Shown here: positions 8,312 to 17,269 of the stretch, piece by piece
Position numbering within the stretch: position 1 is the first letter of the stretch
How the letters are laid out: each line of letters starts with the position of its first letter
The notes under the pieces: generated by a model
The model's input: the letters and a program-made list of their open reading frames with translations, nothing else
What the model was told of the DNA's origin: nothing
Database searches by the model: none
Translations under genes and position numbers: made by a program
NCBI RefSeq assembly: GCF_001005825.1
Contig: NZ_LBHV01000010.1
Coordinates: forward strand, 124,001-188,000
From: Rhizobium sp. LC145
Lineage (GTDB): Bacteria; Pseudomonadota; Alphaproteobacteria; Rhizobiales; Rhizobiaceae
Direction: 5' to 3'
Length of the DNA stretch: 64,000 bases

Positions 8312-8937
8312 ACGCCTATGATTACATCCGCGAGGGTGACGCGATTTACGAAAAATCCTTCGCCATCATTCGCGAGGAAGCCGATCTTTCCGCATTTTCC
8401 GTCGAACAGGCGGAAATCGCGGTCAGAATGATCCATGCCTGCGGGCTCGTCGAAGCGGCCGAACATTTTCGCTTCTCGAAAGATTTCGTCGCCCAGGCGC
8501 GCGGCGCATTGCATGCCGGAAAACCGATTTTCTGCGACGCTGAAATGGTGGCTCACGGGATCACCCGGGCACGGCTGCCGGCCGAAAACCAGGTGATCTG
8601 CACGCTGCGCGACAGCCGCACGATCGAGATCGCGAGAACCATCGGCAATACCCGCTCGGCGGCCGCGCTCGATCTTTGGGACGAGATGGAGGGTGCACTG
8701 GTGGCGATCGGCAACGCACCGACCGCGCTCTTCCGCCTGCTCGAGCTTCTGGACGCCGGTGCGCCGCGTCCAGCCGCCATCATCGGCATGCCGGTCGGCT
8801 TCGTCGGCGCGGCCGAATCCAAGGAAGCGTTGATGGAATCGCGGCTCGGCATTCCCTATGCCGTGGTGCGCGGGCGCATGGGCGGCTCGGCAATGACGGC
8901 GGCTGCGGTCAACGCTCTCGCGAGGGCGGGGCTTTGA
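8308..8937 (+). CDS. cobH: Precorrin-8X methylmutase CobH
   Basis: Moves the C-11 methyl to C-12 to give hydrogenobyrinic acid. The start at 8308 (ATGA overlap with cobG) gives 209 aa, the usual length. The motif VRMIHACG, with the catalytic His, lies near residue 40. GKPIFCDAEMVAHGI and IIGMPVGFVGAAESKEAL are CobH/CbiC signatures. The stop codon is shared with the TTG start of cobI. Confidence 0.95.
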   Translation: MNAYDYIREGDAIYEKSFAIIREEADLSAFSVEQAEIAVRMIHACGLVEAAEHFRFSKDFVAQARGALHAGKPIFCDAEMVAHGITRARLPAENQVICTLRDSRTIEIARTIGNTRSAAALDLWDEMEGALVAIGNAPTALFRLLELLDAGAPRPAAIIGMPVGFVGAAESKEALMESRLGIPYAVVRGRMGGSAMTAAAVNALARAGL

Positions 8938-9674
8938 ACGCGGCAATCCTGAAAGGGCGGCTGACCGGCGTCGGCACGGGGCCCGGCGATCCGGAGCTTT
9001 TGACGCTGAAGGCGGTACGCGCCATCAACGAGGCCGACGTGATCGCCTTCTTCTGCAAGAAGGGCTCGAGCGGCAACGGCCGGGCGATCGTCGAGGCGCA
9101 TATCCGCCCCGGTACGCTGGAACTGCCGCTCGTCTACCCGGTCACGACCGAGAGCAACAAGGACGAAGACGCCTATCGCGGGCCTATCGCCGAATTCTTC
9201 GATCGTTCTGCGGAAGAGATTGCCGCCTATCTCGACGCCGGCAAGAATGTCGCTGTTCTGAGCGAAGGCGATCCGCTTTTCTACGGCTCCTATATGCACC
9301 TGCATGTGCGGCTCAGCGCGCGCTATCAGGCAGACGTGGTGGCGGGCGTGACGGCAATGTCGGGCTGCTGGTCGATGACCGGACTGCCGCTGGTTCAGGG
9401 CGATGACGTCCTGAGCGTGCTGCCGGGCACCCTTCCGGAAGAGACCCTCGCCGAGCGGCTTGCCGGCACGGACGGCGCCGTCATCATGAAGGTCGGCCGC
9501 AACCTGCCGAAAATCCGCCGGGCGCTCGCTTCCGTGGGCAAGCTTTCCGGCGCACTCTATGTCGAGCGCGGCACGATGGCTAACGGTGTGGCGCAAAGGC
9601 TTGAGACACGCGATGAAAGCCCGGCGCCCTATTTCTCGATCGTTCTCGTTCCCGGATGGAAGGCGAGGCCATGA
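8934..9674 (+). CDS. cobI: Precorrin-2 C20-methyltransferase CobI, TTG start
   Basis: An SAM-dependent methyltransferase of the tetrapyrrole methylase fold that methylates C-20 of precorrin-2. The best start is the TTG at 8934, overlapping the cobH stop (TTGA), which gives 246 aa and places GVGTGPGDPELLTLKA at the expected N-terminal position. No ATG lies between this point and that motif. Other family motifs are VLSEGDPLFYGSY and VAGVTAMSGC. The stop overlaps cobJ (ATGA). Confidence 0.93.
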   Translation: MNAAILKGRLTGVGTGPGDPELLTLKAVRAINEADVIAFFCKKGSSGNGRAIVEAHIRPGTLELPLVYPVTTESNKDEDAYRGPIAEFFDRSAEEIAAYLDAGKNVAVLSEGDPLFYGSYMHLHVRLSARYQADVVAGVTAMSGCWSMTGLPLVQGDDVLSVLPGTLPEETLAERLAGTDGAVIMKVGRNLPKIRRALASVGKLSGALYVERGTMANGVAQRLETRDESPAPYFSIVLVPGWKARP

Positions 9675-10447
9675 CGGGTTCGCTGACGGTCGTCGGCCTC
9701 GGTCCCGGAAATCCGGACCAGATGACGCCGGAAGCCCGCATCGCAGTTGCGGCAGCCGAGGATTTCTTCGGCTATTTTCCCTATGTCGACCGGCTTGATC
9801 TCCGGCCGGATCAGCGCCGCCACGCCTCCGACAACCGTGAGGAACTGGCACGTGCCAGGGCAGCGCTCGAACTTGCCGCGAAAGGCGGCAAGGTCTGCGT
9901 GGTTTCGGGCGGCGATCCGGGCGTCTTCGCCATGGCTGCGGCGGTCTGCGAAGCGATCGATGAAGGCCCTGCCGAATGGCGCGATATCGATTTATCCATC
10001 GTGCCAGGGCTAACCGCTATGCTGGCTGTGGCGGCCAAGGCCGGCGCGCCGCTGGGGCACGATTTCTGCGCCATTTCGCTGTCCAACAACCTGAAGCCTT
10101 GGGAGATTATCGAGAAGCGGCTGATCGCGGCGGCTGAAGCGGGCTTCGTGATGGCCTTCTACAATCCGATCAGCAAGGCGCGGCCCCATCAGCTCGGTGA
10201 TGCTTTCGCAATCCTGCGTCGGCATCTGCCCGGCACGGTGCCGGTGATCTTCGGCCGCGCTGCGGGCCGCCCGGATGAGGCGATCCGCATCGTGCCCCTT
10301 TCGGAGGCCGAAAGCGGAATGGCCGACATGGCAACCTGCGTGATCGTCGGCTCCGCGGAAACGCGGATCATCGAGCGGGAGGGAAAACGGCCGATCGTCT
10401 ATTCGCCCCGTTATTTCAAGGGCGGCACGGGGGAAGCCGGCGCATGA
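9671..10447 (+). CDS. cobJ: Precorrin-3B C17-methyltransferase CobJ
   Basis: Catalyses C-17 methylation and ring contraction to precorrin-4. The ATG at 9671 overlaps the cobI stop; an in-frame ATG at 9656 is possible but less likely. The protein is 258 aa with VVGLGPGNPDQMTPEA at the N-terminus, CVVSGGDPGVFAMA, SIVPGLTAML and FYNPISKAR, all CobJ/CbiH signatures. Its 3' end overlaps the 3' end of cobK, on the other strand, by 37 bp. Confidence 0.95.
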   Translation: MTGSLTVVGLGPGNPDQMTPEARIAVAAAEDFFGYFPYVDRLDLRPDQRRHASDNREELARARAALELAAKGGKVCVVSGGDPGVFAMAAAVCEAIDEGPAEWRDIDLSIVPGLTAMLAVAAKAGAPLGHDFCAISLSNNLKPWEIIEKRLIAAAEAGFVMAFYNPISKARPHQLGDAFAILRRHLPGTVPVIFGRAAGRPDEAIRIVPLSEAESGMADMATCVIVGSAETRIIEREGKRPIVYSPRYFKGGTGEAGA

Positions 10448-11178
10448 GAGAGCCAGGCCAGCATCTCCTCGACGGTTTCAACAGACGGTACATCAGGCAA
10501 ATCGGGCCTGCGGATCAGGATCACCTCGATGCCGAGCGAGCGGGCAGCGGCAATCTTGCCATAGCTGGCCGGTCCGCCGCTATTCTTGGCGACGATCACC
10601 TCGATGGCGTGTTCTTGAAGCAGGCGCGCCTCGTCCGCTTCCGCAAAGGGGCCGCGCGAGGTCAGATAGATCGCATGCGGTACATCGAGTGGCGGCTCCA
10701 CCGGGTCGACGCTGCGGATAAGATAGTGGTGCTGAGGGGCGGCCTCGAAGGGCAACAACTCCTGGCGGCCCAGCGTCAAGAAGACCTTTTGTGGTCTTTC
10801 GCCAAGCATCTGGACGGCTTGTATAACGCTCTCTACTTCCGTCCAGCGGTCGCCCCGCCGGCGCTCCCAGGGCGTACGGCGAAGCGCCACGAGCGGCACG
10901 CCGGCAAGTTTGGCCGCAACAGCCGCATTGCCGGAAATGCGCGCTGCATAGGGATGGGTGGCGTCGATCATAATGGTGATCTTTTTCTGTTTCATGTAGG
11001 CGGCGAGGCCTTCAGGGCCGCCAAAGCCGCCAATCCTTACCGGAACGGGCTGCGCGACCGGCGCGCGGGTGCGACCGGCCAGCGAAAGCTCGACCTCGAA
11101 ACGTTGATCGCCGGCGAGCGCTTCCGCAAGCTGCCGAGCTTCAGCCGTGCCGCCGAGTATGAGGATGGAGTGTTTCAC
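10411..11178 (-). CDS. cobK: Precorrin-6A reductase CobK, antisense within the cob block
   Basis: An NADPH-dependent reductase of precorrin-6A, 255 aa. It begins at a GTG (11176-11178) preceded by AGGAGG at a good distance. ILGGTAEARQLAEAL is the nucleotide-binding N-terminus; IDATHPYAARIS and AKNSGGPASYGKI are CobK/CbiJ signatures. It runs opposite to all its neighbours. Its start is one base away from the cobL start, and its end overlaps cobJ. The promoter must therefore lie within the cobL coding sequence. Confidence 0.94.
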   Translation of the reverse strand: MKHSILILGGTAEARQLAEALAGDQRFEVELSLAGRTRAPVAQPVPVRIGGFGGPEGLAAYMKQKKITIMIDATHPYAARISGNAAVAAKLAGVPLVALRRTPWERRRGDRWTEVESVIQAVQMLGERPQKVFLTLGRQELLPFEAAPQHHYLIRSVDPVEPPLDVPHAIYLTSRGPFAEADEARLLQEHAIEVIVAKNSGGPASYGKIAAARSLGIEVILIRRPDLPDVPSVETVEEMLAWLSHAPASPVPPLK

Positions 11179-11179
11179 G

Positions 11180-12424
11180 ATGCCTCCTGAATCAGAGCGA
11201 GCAGGTTTAAACCAAAGCCGCTGGCTGTCCATCGTCGGCATCGGCGAAGACGGTGTGAGGGGGCTTGGCGAGAACGCCCGCGATGCAATTTCCTCCGCCT
11301 CCGTCGTCTTTGGCGGCAGGCGCCACCTGGAACTTGCCGCTTCGTTGATTTCCGGTGAGGCCCGGCCCTGGCCGACGCCCTTCGACGCGGCCATGCGCGA
11401 TGTGATTAGTCTGCACGGCCAGAAGGTCTGCGTGCTAGCTTCGGGCGATCCCTTCTTCTTCGGCGTCGGCGCGACACTTTCGCGCCATGTCTCTGCGGAG
11501 GAGTTCGTCGCCTTTCCCGCGCCCTCCGCCTTCTCGCTTGCGGCCTCGCGTCTCGGCTGGCCGCTGCAGGAGATCGAGACGGTATCGCTTCATGGGCGTT
11601 CGCTCGACCTGATCCGTCCCCTCCTGCATCCTGGCCGGCGGGTCATCGCATTGACTTCGGATGAACAGGGGCCGGCGGCGCTGGCTGCATTGCTGACCGC
11701 TTTGGGCTTCGGCAAGTCGCGGCTGACGGTGCTAGAGGCGTTGGGAGGGAAGGCGGAACGTACCCGTTCCGCGCGGGCCGATAAATTTGAATTGCAGGCT
11801 ATCAACGTGCTGAACGTCGTTGCCGTCGAGGTCGAAGCGAAGGCCGATGCCCGTATCCTGCCCCGCGCCTTCGGTCTGGACGATGCCTTGTTTGAGCATG
11901 ACGGGCAGATCACCAAGCGGGAAATCCGCGCGCTGACGCTTTCGGCGCTTGCTCCCCGTCGCGGCGAGCTTTTGTGGGATATCGGCGCGGGATCGGGCTC
12001 CATCGGCATTGAATGGATGCTCGCCGATCCGTCGCTCCGGGCGATCGCGATCGAAGCGGACCCCGAAAGGGCGGCGCGGGTCGCTCGCAATGCCGTCGCT
12101 TTCGGCGTGCCGGGGCTGCACGTCGTGCAGGGAAAAGCGCCGACCGCCCTTTCGCAACTGGAAACACCGGATGCGATCTTCATTGGCGGCGGCGGCAGCG
12201 AACCGGGCGTGTTCGATGCGGCCGTCGCAGCATTGAAGCCGGGCGGGCGGCTGGTCGCCAATGCCGTGACGCTGGAAATGGAAGCGGTTCTTCTTGCCGC
12301 CCATACCCGTCTCGGCGGCGAACTGATCCGCATCGAAGTATCGCGGGCCGCCCCGATAGGCGGCATGTCGGGTTGGCGGCCGGCCCTGCCGGTGACGCAA
12401 TGGAAATGGCAGAAACAGGGGTAA
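11180..12424 (+). CDS. cobL: Precorrin-6Y C5,15-methyltransferase (decarboxylating) CobL
   Basis: A fused bifunctional methyltransferase: an N-terminal CbiE-like tetrapyrrole methylase (C-5, about residues 10-210) and a C-terminal CbiT-like Rossmann methyltransferase (C-15 plus decarboxylation, about residues 220-414). It contains LASGDPFFFGVG in the first half and LWDIGAGSGSIGIEWM, the SAM-binding motif, in the second. The ATG at 11180 has GGAG at 11167-11170. An ATG at 11165 is an alternative that would overlap cobK. 414 aa is normal for the fusion. Confidence 0.95.
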   Translation: MPPESERAGLNQSRWLSIVGIGEDGVRGLGENARDAISSASVVFGGRRHLELAASLISGEARPWPTPFDAAMRDVISLHGQKVCVLASGDPFFFGVGATLSRHVSAEEFVAFPAPSAFSLAASRLGWPLQEIETVSLHGRSLDLIRPLLHPGRRVIALTSDEQGPAALAALLTALGFGKSRLTVLEALGGKAERTRSARADKFELQAINVLNVVAVEVEAKADARILPRAFGLDDALFEHDGQITKREIRALTLSALAPRRGELLWDIGAGSGSIGIEWMLADPSLRAIAIEADPERAARVARNAVAFGVPGLHVVQGKAPTALSQLETPDAIFIGGGGSEPGVFDAAVAALKPGGRLVANAVTLEMEAVLLAAHTRLGGELIRIEVSRAAPIGGMSGWRPALPVTQWKWQKQG

Positions 12425-12430
12425 ACGATC

Positions 12431-12817
12431 ATGATCGTAGCGGGATTGGGATGCCGCAAGGGCTGCTCGGCGGAAGATGTGATGTCCGCGCTGGATGCGG
12501 CTTGCGCGGAGGCGCGCATTTCACGGATATCCATAGCTGCGCTGGCGACCGGCGAGATCAAACGGGAGGAAGCGGGCATCATCGAGCTTGCCGAAAAGCT
12601 CGGGCTTCCGCTGCACATCGTTGATGACGAGGCGCTCCTTGAAGCCGAACCGCGCACCCGAACCGTCTCCAGGCACAGCATCGCCAAGACGCTTTCCTCC
12701 AGCCTTTCGGAGGCCGCGGCTCTGGCTGCGGCAGGCGAGCGCTCGGAAATCATCGTGGCACGGCTGATATCCAATGGCGCCACCTGCGCGCTCGCAGAAG
12801 TGAAGGAGCCTGGATGA
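12431..12817 (+). CDS. cobE: Cobalamin biosynthesis protein CobE (CbiG C-terminal-like)
   Basis: A 128-aa protein with the CobE/GbiG C-terminal fold, recognised by VAGLGCRKGCSAEDV at the start and LATGEIKREEAGIIELAEKLGLPL. In the anaerobic pathway the related CbiG domain opens the ring A lactone; the role of aerobic CobE is not settled. It sits between cobL and cobM and overlaps cobM by ATGA. Confidence 0.9.
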   Translation: MIVAGLGCRKGCSAEDVMSALDAACAEARISRISIAALATGEIKREEAGIIELAEKLGLPLHIVDDEALLEAEPRTRTVSRHSIAKTLSSSLSEAAALAAAGERSEIIVARLISNGATCALAEVKEPG

Positions 12818-13608
12818 CCGTTCACTTCATCGGCGCCGGGCCAGGGGCGGCGGATCTCATCACCGTGCGGGGGCGCGATATCCTCGCCCGTTCGCCCGTC
12901 TGCCTCTATGCCGGCTCGATCGTGCCACGCGAACTCTTGGACTACTGCCCGGAGGGTGCCCGTATCGTCGATACGGCGTCGATGTCGCTCGATGAGATCG
13001 AGGCGGAATATGTCTCCGCGCATATTCAGTGCAAGGATGTCGCGCGGCTGCATTCCGGCGATCTTTCCGTCTGGAGCGCGGTTGCCGAGCAGGTCCGACG
13101 GCTCGAGAAGCACGGCATAGATTATACGATGACACCGGGCGTTCCTTCCTTCGCGGCGGCCGCCGCCGCGCTGAAGCGCGAGTTGACGATACCGGAAGTC
13201 GCCCAGAGCCTGGTGCTGACCCGTGTTTCCGGCCGAGCCTCGAAAATGCCGGAGGGCGAGACGCTTGCGGCCTTCGGTGCGACGGGTGCGACGCTTGCGA
13301 TCCATCTCGCCATCCACGCGCTCGATCGGGTGGTGAACGAACTCACCCCGCTTTACGGAGCCGATTGCCCGGTTGCCATCGTGGTGCGGGCTTCCTGGCC
13401 GGACGAGCGGGTCATCCGCGGCACGCTGGCGGACATCCGAGAGAGGCTGGCGGTCGAGCCGGCGGAGCGTACCGCGCTGATCCTCGTTGGAAAGGGTCTC
13501 GGCTCGACGGATTTCGTGGAAAGCCAGCTATACAATGCCGATTATGTCCGCCGCTTCCGACCGGGTTGGCCGCATATCGACAGTCAGCCTGACAAGGATT
13601 CCGAATGA
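12814..13608 (+). CDS. cobM: Precorrin-4 C11-methyltransferase CobM
   Basis: An SAM-dependent methyltransferase adding a methyl at C-11, 264 aa. VHFIGAGPGAADLITVRG is the N-terminal methylase signature. VCLYAGSIVPRELLDYC, LHSGDLSVWSAV and TPGVPSFAAAAAALKREL are typical for CobM/CbiF. It starts within the cobE stop. Its last 25 bases overlap the 3' end of cbiD on the other strand. Confidence 0.95.
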   Translation: MTVHFIGAGPGAADLITVRGRDILARSPVCLYAGSIVPRELLDYCPEGARIVDTASMSLDEIEAEYVSAHIQCKDVARLHSGDLSVWSAVAEQVRRLEKHGIDYTMTPGVPSFAAAAAALKRELTIPEVAQSLVLTRVSGRASKMPEGETLAAFGATGATLAIHLAIHALDRVVNELTPLYGADCPVAIVVRASWPDERVIRGTLADIRERLAVEPAERTALILVGKGLGSTDFVESQLYNADYVRRFRPGWPHIDSQPDKDSE

Positions 13609-14705
13609 TCGGAAGGCGTGAACGGCGTTCGGCCTATGAGCCTGCCCTGGCGATCGAAGACGAGGATTTCCAGGGCAATGCTCCGGTCATTGAGAGCCTT
13701 CGCCGCCGTCTTCCAGGCCCGCGCAGCAATCCGATCGCCGAGCGGCAATCCGCTTTCATCGGCCAGTGCGAAAGCCTGCGAGACAGTATTGGCCGTCGCG
13801 ATGCGCTGAACCAGATCGCTATCGGCGCCGGCTTCCGCCGCGACCTTTGCCAAGGCTTCGAGATCGGCAAGCCCGCGCTTGGAATGCACGTCGAGCATGC
13901 CCTGGGCGAGCTTGGTCATCTTGGCGACGCCGCCGGCGATCGTGATCTTGGGGACCGGATGGTCGCGCAGGTATTTCAGCATGCCGCCGACGAAATCGCC
14001 CATGTCGATCAACGCGATCTCGGGCAGATCATGATGGGTCTGAACCGCTTTTTCGGAAGTGTTGCCGGTGGAGCCCGCGACATGATCGAGACCGGCGGCG
14101 CGGGCCACATCGATGCCGCGCCAGATCGAATGAATCCAGGCCGAGCAGGAAAACGGAATGACGATCCCGGTCGTACCGAGGATCGAAATGCCGCCGAGAA
14201 TACCGAGCCGGCCGTTCAAGGTCTTCTCGGCGATCTTCTCGCCGTCCGGAACCGAGATTTCCACCTCGAAATCGCCTGCCTCTCCCGCAACCTCGGCGAT
14301 CGCCTGGGCGATCATCTTGCGCGGCACGGGATTGATCGAAGGTTCGCCGGGCGGCAGAGGAAGTCCAGGTCTCGTAACCGTGCCGACGCCTTTGCCCGCG
14401 CGAAAGGTGATGCCGCTGCCGGGTATACCGCGTCGGACCGTGCTGACGATCAGCGCGCCATGGGTGACATCCGGATCGTCGCCGGCATCCTTGATAATGC
14501 CGGCGCTGGCAAACCCTTCGCCACTTTCCTCCAGGGCAAGCGCGAAACTCGGACGTTGCCCTCCGGGCAGCATCACGTCCACCATGTCGGGGAATTTGCC
14601 GGAAACGAGTGCCATGCACGCCGCTTTGCTGGCCGCCGCCGCGCAGGTTCCCGTGGTCCAGCCACGGCGCAGGTTCTTGCTATCTGGTTCCTTGGCCACT
14701 TCCAT
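13584..14705 (-). CDS. cbiD: Precorrin-5 C1-methyltransferase of the CbiD type
   Basis: Methylates C-1 of the contracted macrocycle with loss of the two-carbon fragment. The start at 14705 gives 373 aa beginning MEVAKEPDSKNLRRGWTTGT; the RGWTTGTCAAAAS motif is diagnostic for CbiD. Other signatures are GITFRAGKGVGTVT, STGNTSEKAVQ and MGDFVGGMLKYLR. CbiD is the C-1 methyltransferase of the anaerobic route. The aerobic enzyme CobF is not seen here, so this gene most likely fills that step. It lies antisense between cobM and cobA. Confidence 0.92.
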   Translation of the reverse strand: MEVAKEPDSKNLRRGWTTGTCAAAASKAACMALVSGKFPDMVDVMLPGGQRPSFALALEESGEGFASAGIIKDAGDDPDVTHGALIVSTVRRGIPGSGITFRAGKGVGTVTRPGLPLPPGEPSINPVPRKMIAQAIAEVAGEAGDFEVEISVPDGEKIAEKTLNGRLGILGGISILGTTGIVIPFSCSAWIHSIWRGIDVARAAGLDHVAGSTGNTSEKAVQTHHDLPEIALIDMGDFVGGMLKYLRDHPVPKITIAGGVAKMTKLAQGMLDVHSKRGLADLEALAKVAAEAGADSDLVQRIATANTVSQAFALADESGLPLGDRIAARAWKTAAKALNDRSIALEILVFDRQGRLIGRTPFTPSDHSESLSG

Positions 14706-14751
14706 GGGGCTTCTATATCCCGACCGGCGATCACCGGCAAAAGGTTTGCAT

Positions 14752-15540
14752 ATGCGTTTAAGTGAAACCATCGAAACGATCATCGAGGCACCGGCCTTCG
14801 AGCCCGGCCATGTCTGGCTTGCCGGCGCCGGTCCCGGCCATCCGCGCTACCTGACGCTGGAGGTGGCCGATGCGCTTATGAAAGCGGATGTGGTAGTCCA
14901 CGATGCGCTGGTGTCCGAAGCCGTGCTGTCGCTTGCGAAAACGGCCGAGCTGGTCTTCGTCGGAAAGCGCGGCGGCAAACCCTCGATCGCCCAGGACGAA
15001 ATCACCGCCAAGCTCGTCGAACTCGCCCGCAAGGGCAAGCGGGTACTGCGGCTGAAGGGCGGCGATCCGTTCATATTCGGCCGAGGCGGCGAGGAGGCCG
15101 AGGCGCTGGCAAGGGAGAAGATTCCTTTCCGTATCCTGCCTGGCATGACCTCGGCGCTTGCGGCGCTCGCCAGCGCCAATATCCCGGCCACCATGCGCGG
15201 CATCAGCCGGGCGATCACGCTGGCCACCGGCCATGCCGCGGGGACGGAAGACGATCTGGACTGGAAGGCGCTCGCCAAGACCGGCGAGCCGATCGTCGTC
15301 TATATGGGATTGCGGACGATCGGCGCCATTGCCCGGCTTCTCGTGGAAGGAGGCCTATCGCCGGACACGCCCGTCGCGGTGCTGATGTCGGCGACCACGC
15401 CGGAAGAGCGCTCGCTCGTCGCGACGCTTTCCACCGTGGAAACGGAAGTCGAGAAGCAGGGATTTGCGGCGCCGGCTCTTGTCGTGATCGGCAAGATCGT
15501 CTCCATGCAGGCGGTATTGGAAGGCAAGGTCGTTCGATGA
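14752..15540 (+). CDS. cobA: Uroporphyrinogen-III C-methyltransferase CobA
   Basis: Makes precorrin-2 from uroporphyrinogen III with two SAM-dependent methylations (C-2 and C-7), the entry to B12 and siroheme. The ATG at 14752 gives 262 aa. VWLAGAGPGHPRYLTLEVADAL, VFVGKRGGKPSIAQDEI and LRLKGGDPFIFGRGGEE are classic SUMT motifs. It starts 47 bp from the divergent cbiD start and its stop overlaps cobB. Confidence 0.95.
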   Translation: MRLSETIETIIEAPAFEPGHVWLAGAGPGHPRYLTLEVADALMKADVVVHDALVSEAVLSLAKTAELVFVGKRGGKPSIAQDEITAKLVELARKGKRVLRLKGGDPFIFGRGGEEAEALAREKIPFRILPGMTSALAALASANIPATMRGISRAITLATGHAAGTEDDLDWKALAKTGEPIVVYMGLRTIGAIARLLVEGGLSPDTPVAVLMSATTPEERSLVATLSTVETEVEKQGFAAPALVVIGKIVSMQAVLEGKVVR

Positions 15541-16850
15541 CGGCCCGTGCCCTCATCATCGGGGCACCGCGCTCCGGTTCCGGCAAGACAAGCGTCACCA
15601 TCGGCCTGTTGCGGGCCTTCGCGCGGCGTGGGGTGAAGGTGCGCGGTATCAAGACCGGTCCCGATTACATCGATCCGGGCTTTCACCAGGCTGCGACCCA
15701 TTTGCCCGGCCTCAACCTCGATAGCTGGGCCATGGCGCCGGACCTGCTGCGGCATCTCGCGCGCGGCCAGGCGGAAGATGCCGAACTTCTGCTGATCGAA
15801 AGCGCCATGGGGTTGTTCGATGGCATACCGGGGGAGCCGAACCGCTCAGGCGCGGCGTCCGACCTCGCTCGGCTCTTCGGCCTGCCGGTGCTGCTGGTGC
15901 TCGACGTGTCCGGTCAGTCCCAGACGGCTGCCGCCATCGCCTACGGCTTTGCCCACTACGATCCGACCGTTAAGATCGCCGGCTGCGTCCTCAATCGCGC
16001 CGGCAGCGAACGGCACAGGAGGCTCTGTGGCGATGCGATCCAGGCGGCCGGACTGCCGGTGGTCGGCACGATCCTGCGCGATCCAACGCTCATCCTTCCC
16101 GAACGGCATCTCGGCCTCGTGCAGGCGAGCGAGCATCCGGAAATGGACGCGCATATCGAGCGGCTGGCGGATGCCATGGAAGCCTCGCTCAATCTCGATG
16201 CGATTTTCCGCTTGGCAAAACCATTCGATATTCCGTCCGGCTCGGCGGAAAAGTCGCTCGCCCCGCCCGGCCAGCGGATCGCGCTTGCGAGCGATGCGGC
16301 CTTTACCTTTCTTTACCCCCATCTCGCCCGTGAGTGGCGGGCAGCGGGTGCGGAAATCGTCCCCTTCTCGCCGCTCGCCGATGAGGCTCCGCCGGAAGAC
16401 TGCGACATCTGCTGGTTGCCGGGCGGTTATCCCGAGCTTCATGCCGGAAAGCTGGCGGCTGCCATGAACTTCAAGGCAGGGCTTTCCCGTTTTGCCGCGA
16501 CGAAGCCGGTTCATGGCGAATGCGGCGGCTACATGGTGCTCGGCGAGACATTGGAAGATGCCGACGGTGTTACCCACGAGATGACCGGACTGCTTTCCCA
16601 CAGCACCAGTTTCGCCCGGCGCAAGATGAATCTCGGCTATCGGCAGGCGGAGCTATTGGAAAACGGACCGCTCGGCCGGAAGGGCGAAACGGTCCGGGGG
16701 CATGAATTCCATTATGCCAGTACGGTTTCGCCCGGCACGGATGAGCCTTTCGCCAGAATTGCCGATGGCGCCGGCAAGGAGATCGGCCCATCGGGAGGCC
16801 GGCGCGGCCCGGTCAGTGGCACTTTCTTTCACGCGATCGCCCGCGGCTGA
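15537..16850 (+). CDS. cobB: Hydrogenobyrinic acid a,c-diamide synthase CobB
   Basis: A glutamine- and ATP-dependent amidase that amidates the a and c carboxylates. The 437-aa protein has an N-terminal DTB-synthetase-like ATPase (IIGAPRSGSGKTSVTIGLLRA, residues about 6-25) and a C-terminal class-I amidotransferase-like domain with VHGECGGYMVLGE, where the Cys is the nucleophile. The final segment has GHEFHYA with the catalytic-type His. The ATG overlaps the cobA stop (ATGA). It is the last gene of the B12 block. Confidence 0.95.
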   Translation: MTARALIIGAPRSGSGKTSVTIGLLRAFARRGVKVRGIKTGPDYIDPGFHQAATHLPGLNLDSWAMAPDLLRHLARGQAEDAELLLIESAMGLFDGIPGEPNRSGAASDLARLFGLPVLLVLDVSGQSQTAAAIAYGFAHYDPTVKIAGCVLNRAGSERHRRLCGDAIQAAGLPVVGTILRDPTLILPERHLGLVQASEHPEMDAHIERLADAMEASLNLDAIFRLAKPFDIPSGSAEKSLAPPGQRIALASDAAFTFLYPHLAREWRAAGAEIVPFSPLADEAPPEDCDICWLPGGYPELHAGKLAAAMNFKAGLSRFAATKPVHGECGGYMVLGETLEDADGVTHEMTGLLSHSTSFARRKMNLGYRQAELLENGPLGRKGETVRGHEFHYASTVSPGTDEPFARIADGAGKEIGPSGGRRGPVSGTFFHAIARG

Positions 16851-16869
16851 GCGGATATTCGTCCGCTTT
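16851..16869 (+). terminator. Weak terminator hairpin after cobB
   Basis: GCGGA (16851-16855), a 6-base loop and TCCGC (16862-16866), then TTT, start right after the cobB stop. The stem is short and the T run poor. Confidence 0.35.
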
Positions 16870-17180
16870 CACTGGCGATAGAGGATCATGCCGGCGTGGT
16901 GCAGAACGTCGTCTATGAAATCGCCATCCGCGGTAAATCCGGTATCGTCCCAATATTCGATATGGTTGCCGCTCACTTCGTAGCGTCCTTCGTAGGCGCG
17001 CTCGCGCGTTCCGCGTGCTTCAACATAGCGCCCGTTCGGCAGAAGTTCATGGCGGATATGGCGGTCTTTTGTGACCCAGAGCCCGACATAGGGGTGATCG
17101 GCTTGCAATTCGGTTTCCTCGGCTTTTGCGGATTGGGTCAGGAGTGCGACGGTCATCAAGACTGCAAAGGCATGCTGCAT
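16869..17180 (-). CDS. Secreted Atu4866-like protein
   Basis: A 103-aa exported protein resembling Agrobacterium Atu4866, a small beta-barrel family with a streptavidin-like fold and no known ligand. The ATG at 17178-17180 is preceded by AGGAG, so I prefer it over the in-frame ATG 15 bp upstream. The signal peptide is roughly MQHAFAVLMTVALLTQSAKA. The mature part has HPYVGLWVTKDRHIRHELLPNGRY, then EGRYEVSGNHIEYWDDTGF and a C-terminal GMILYR. Function is unknown. Confidence 0.75.
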   Translation of the reverse strand: MQHAFAVLMTVALLTQSAKAEETELQADHPYVGLWVTKDRHIRHELLPNGRYVEARGTRERAYEGRYEVSGNHIEYWDDTGFTADGDFIDDVLHHAGMILYRQ

Positions 17181-17269
17181 GGTCAGGCTCCTCATGATAA
17201 ATGTTTCGGGGTAGGGGGGGAGCCGAAGCGTGCTTTGCTCCGGCCCCGCAATCGAATTCGAGACCGCTG

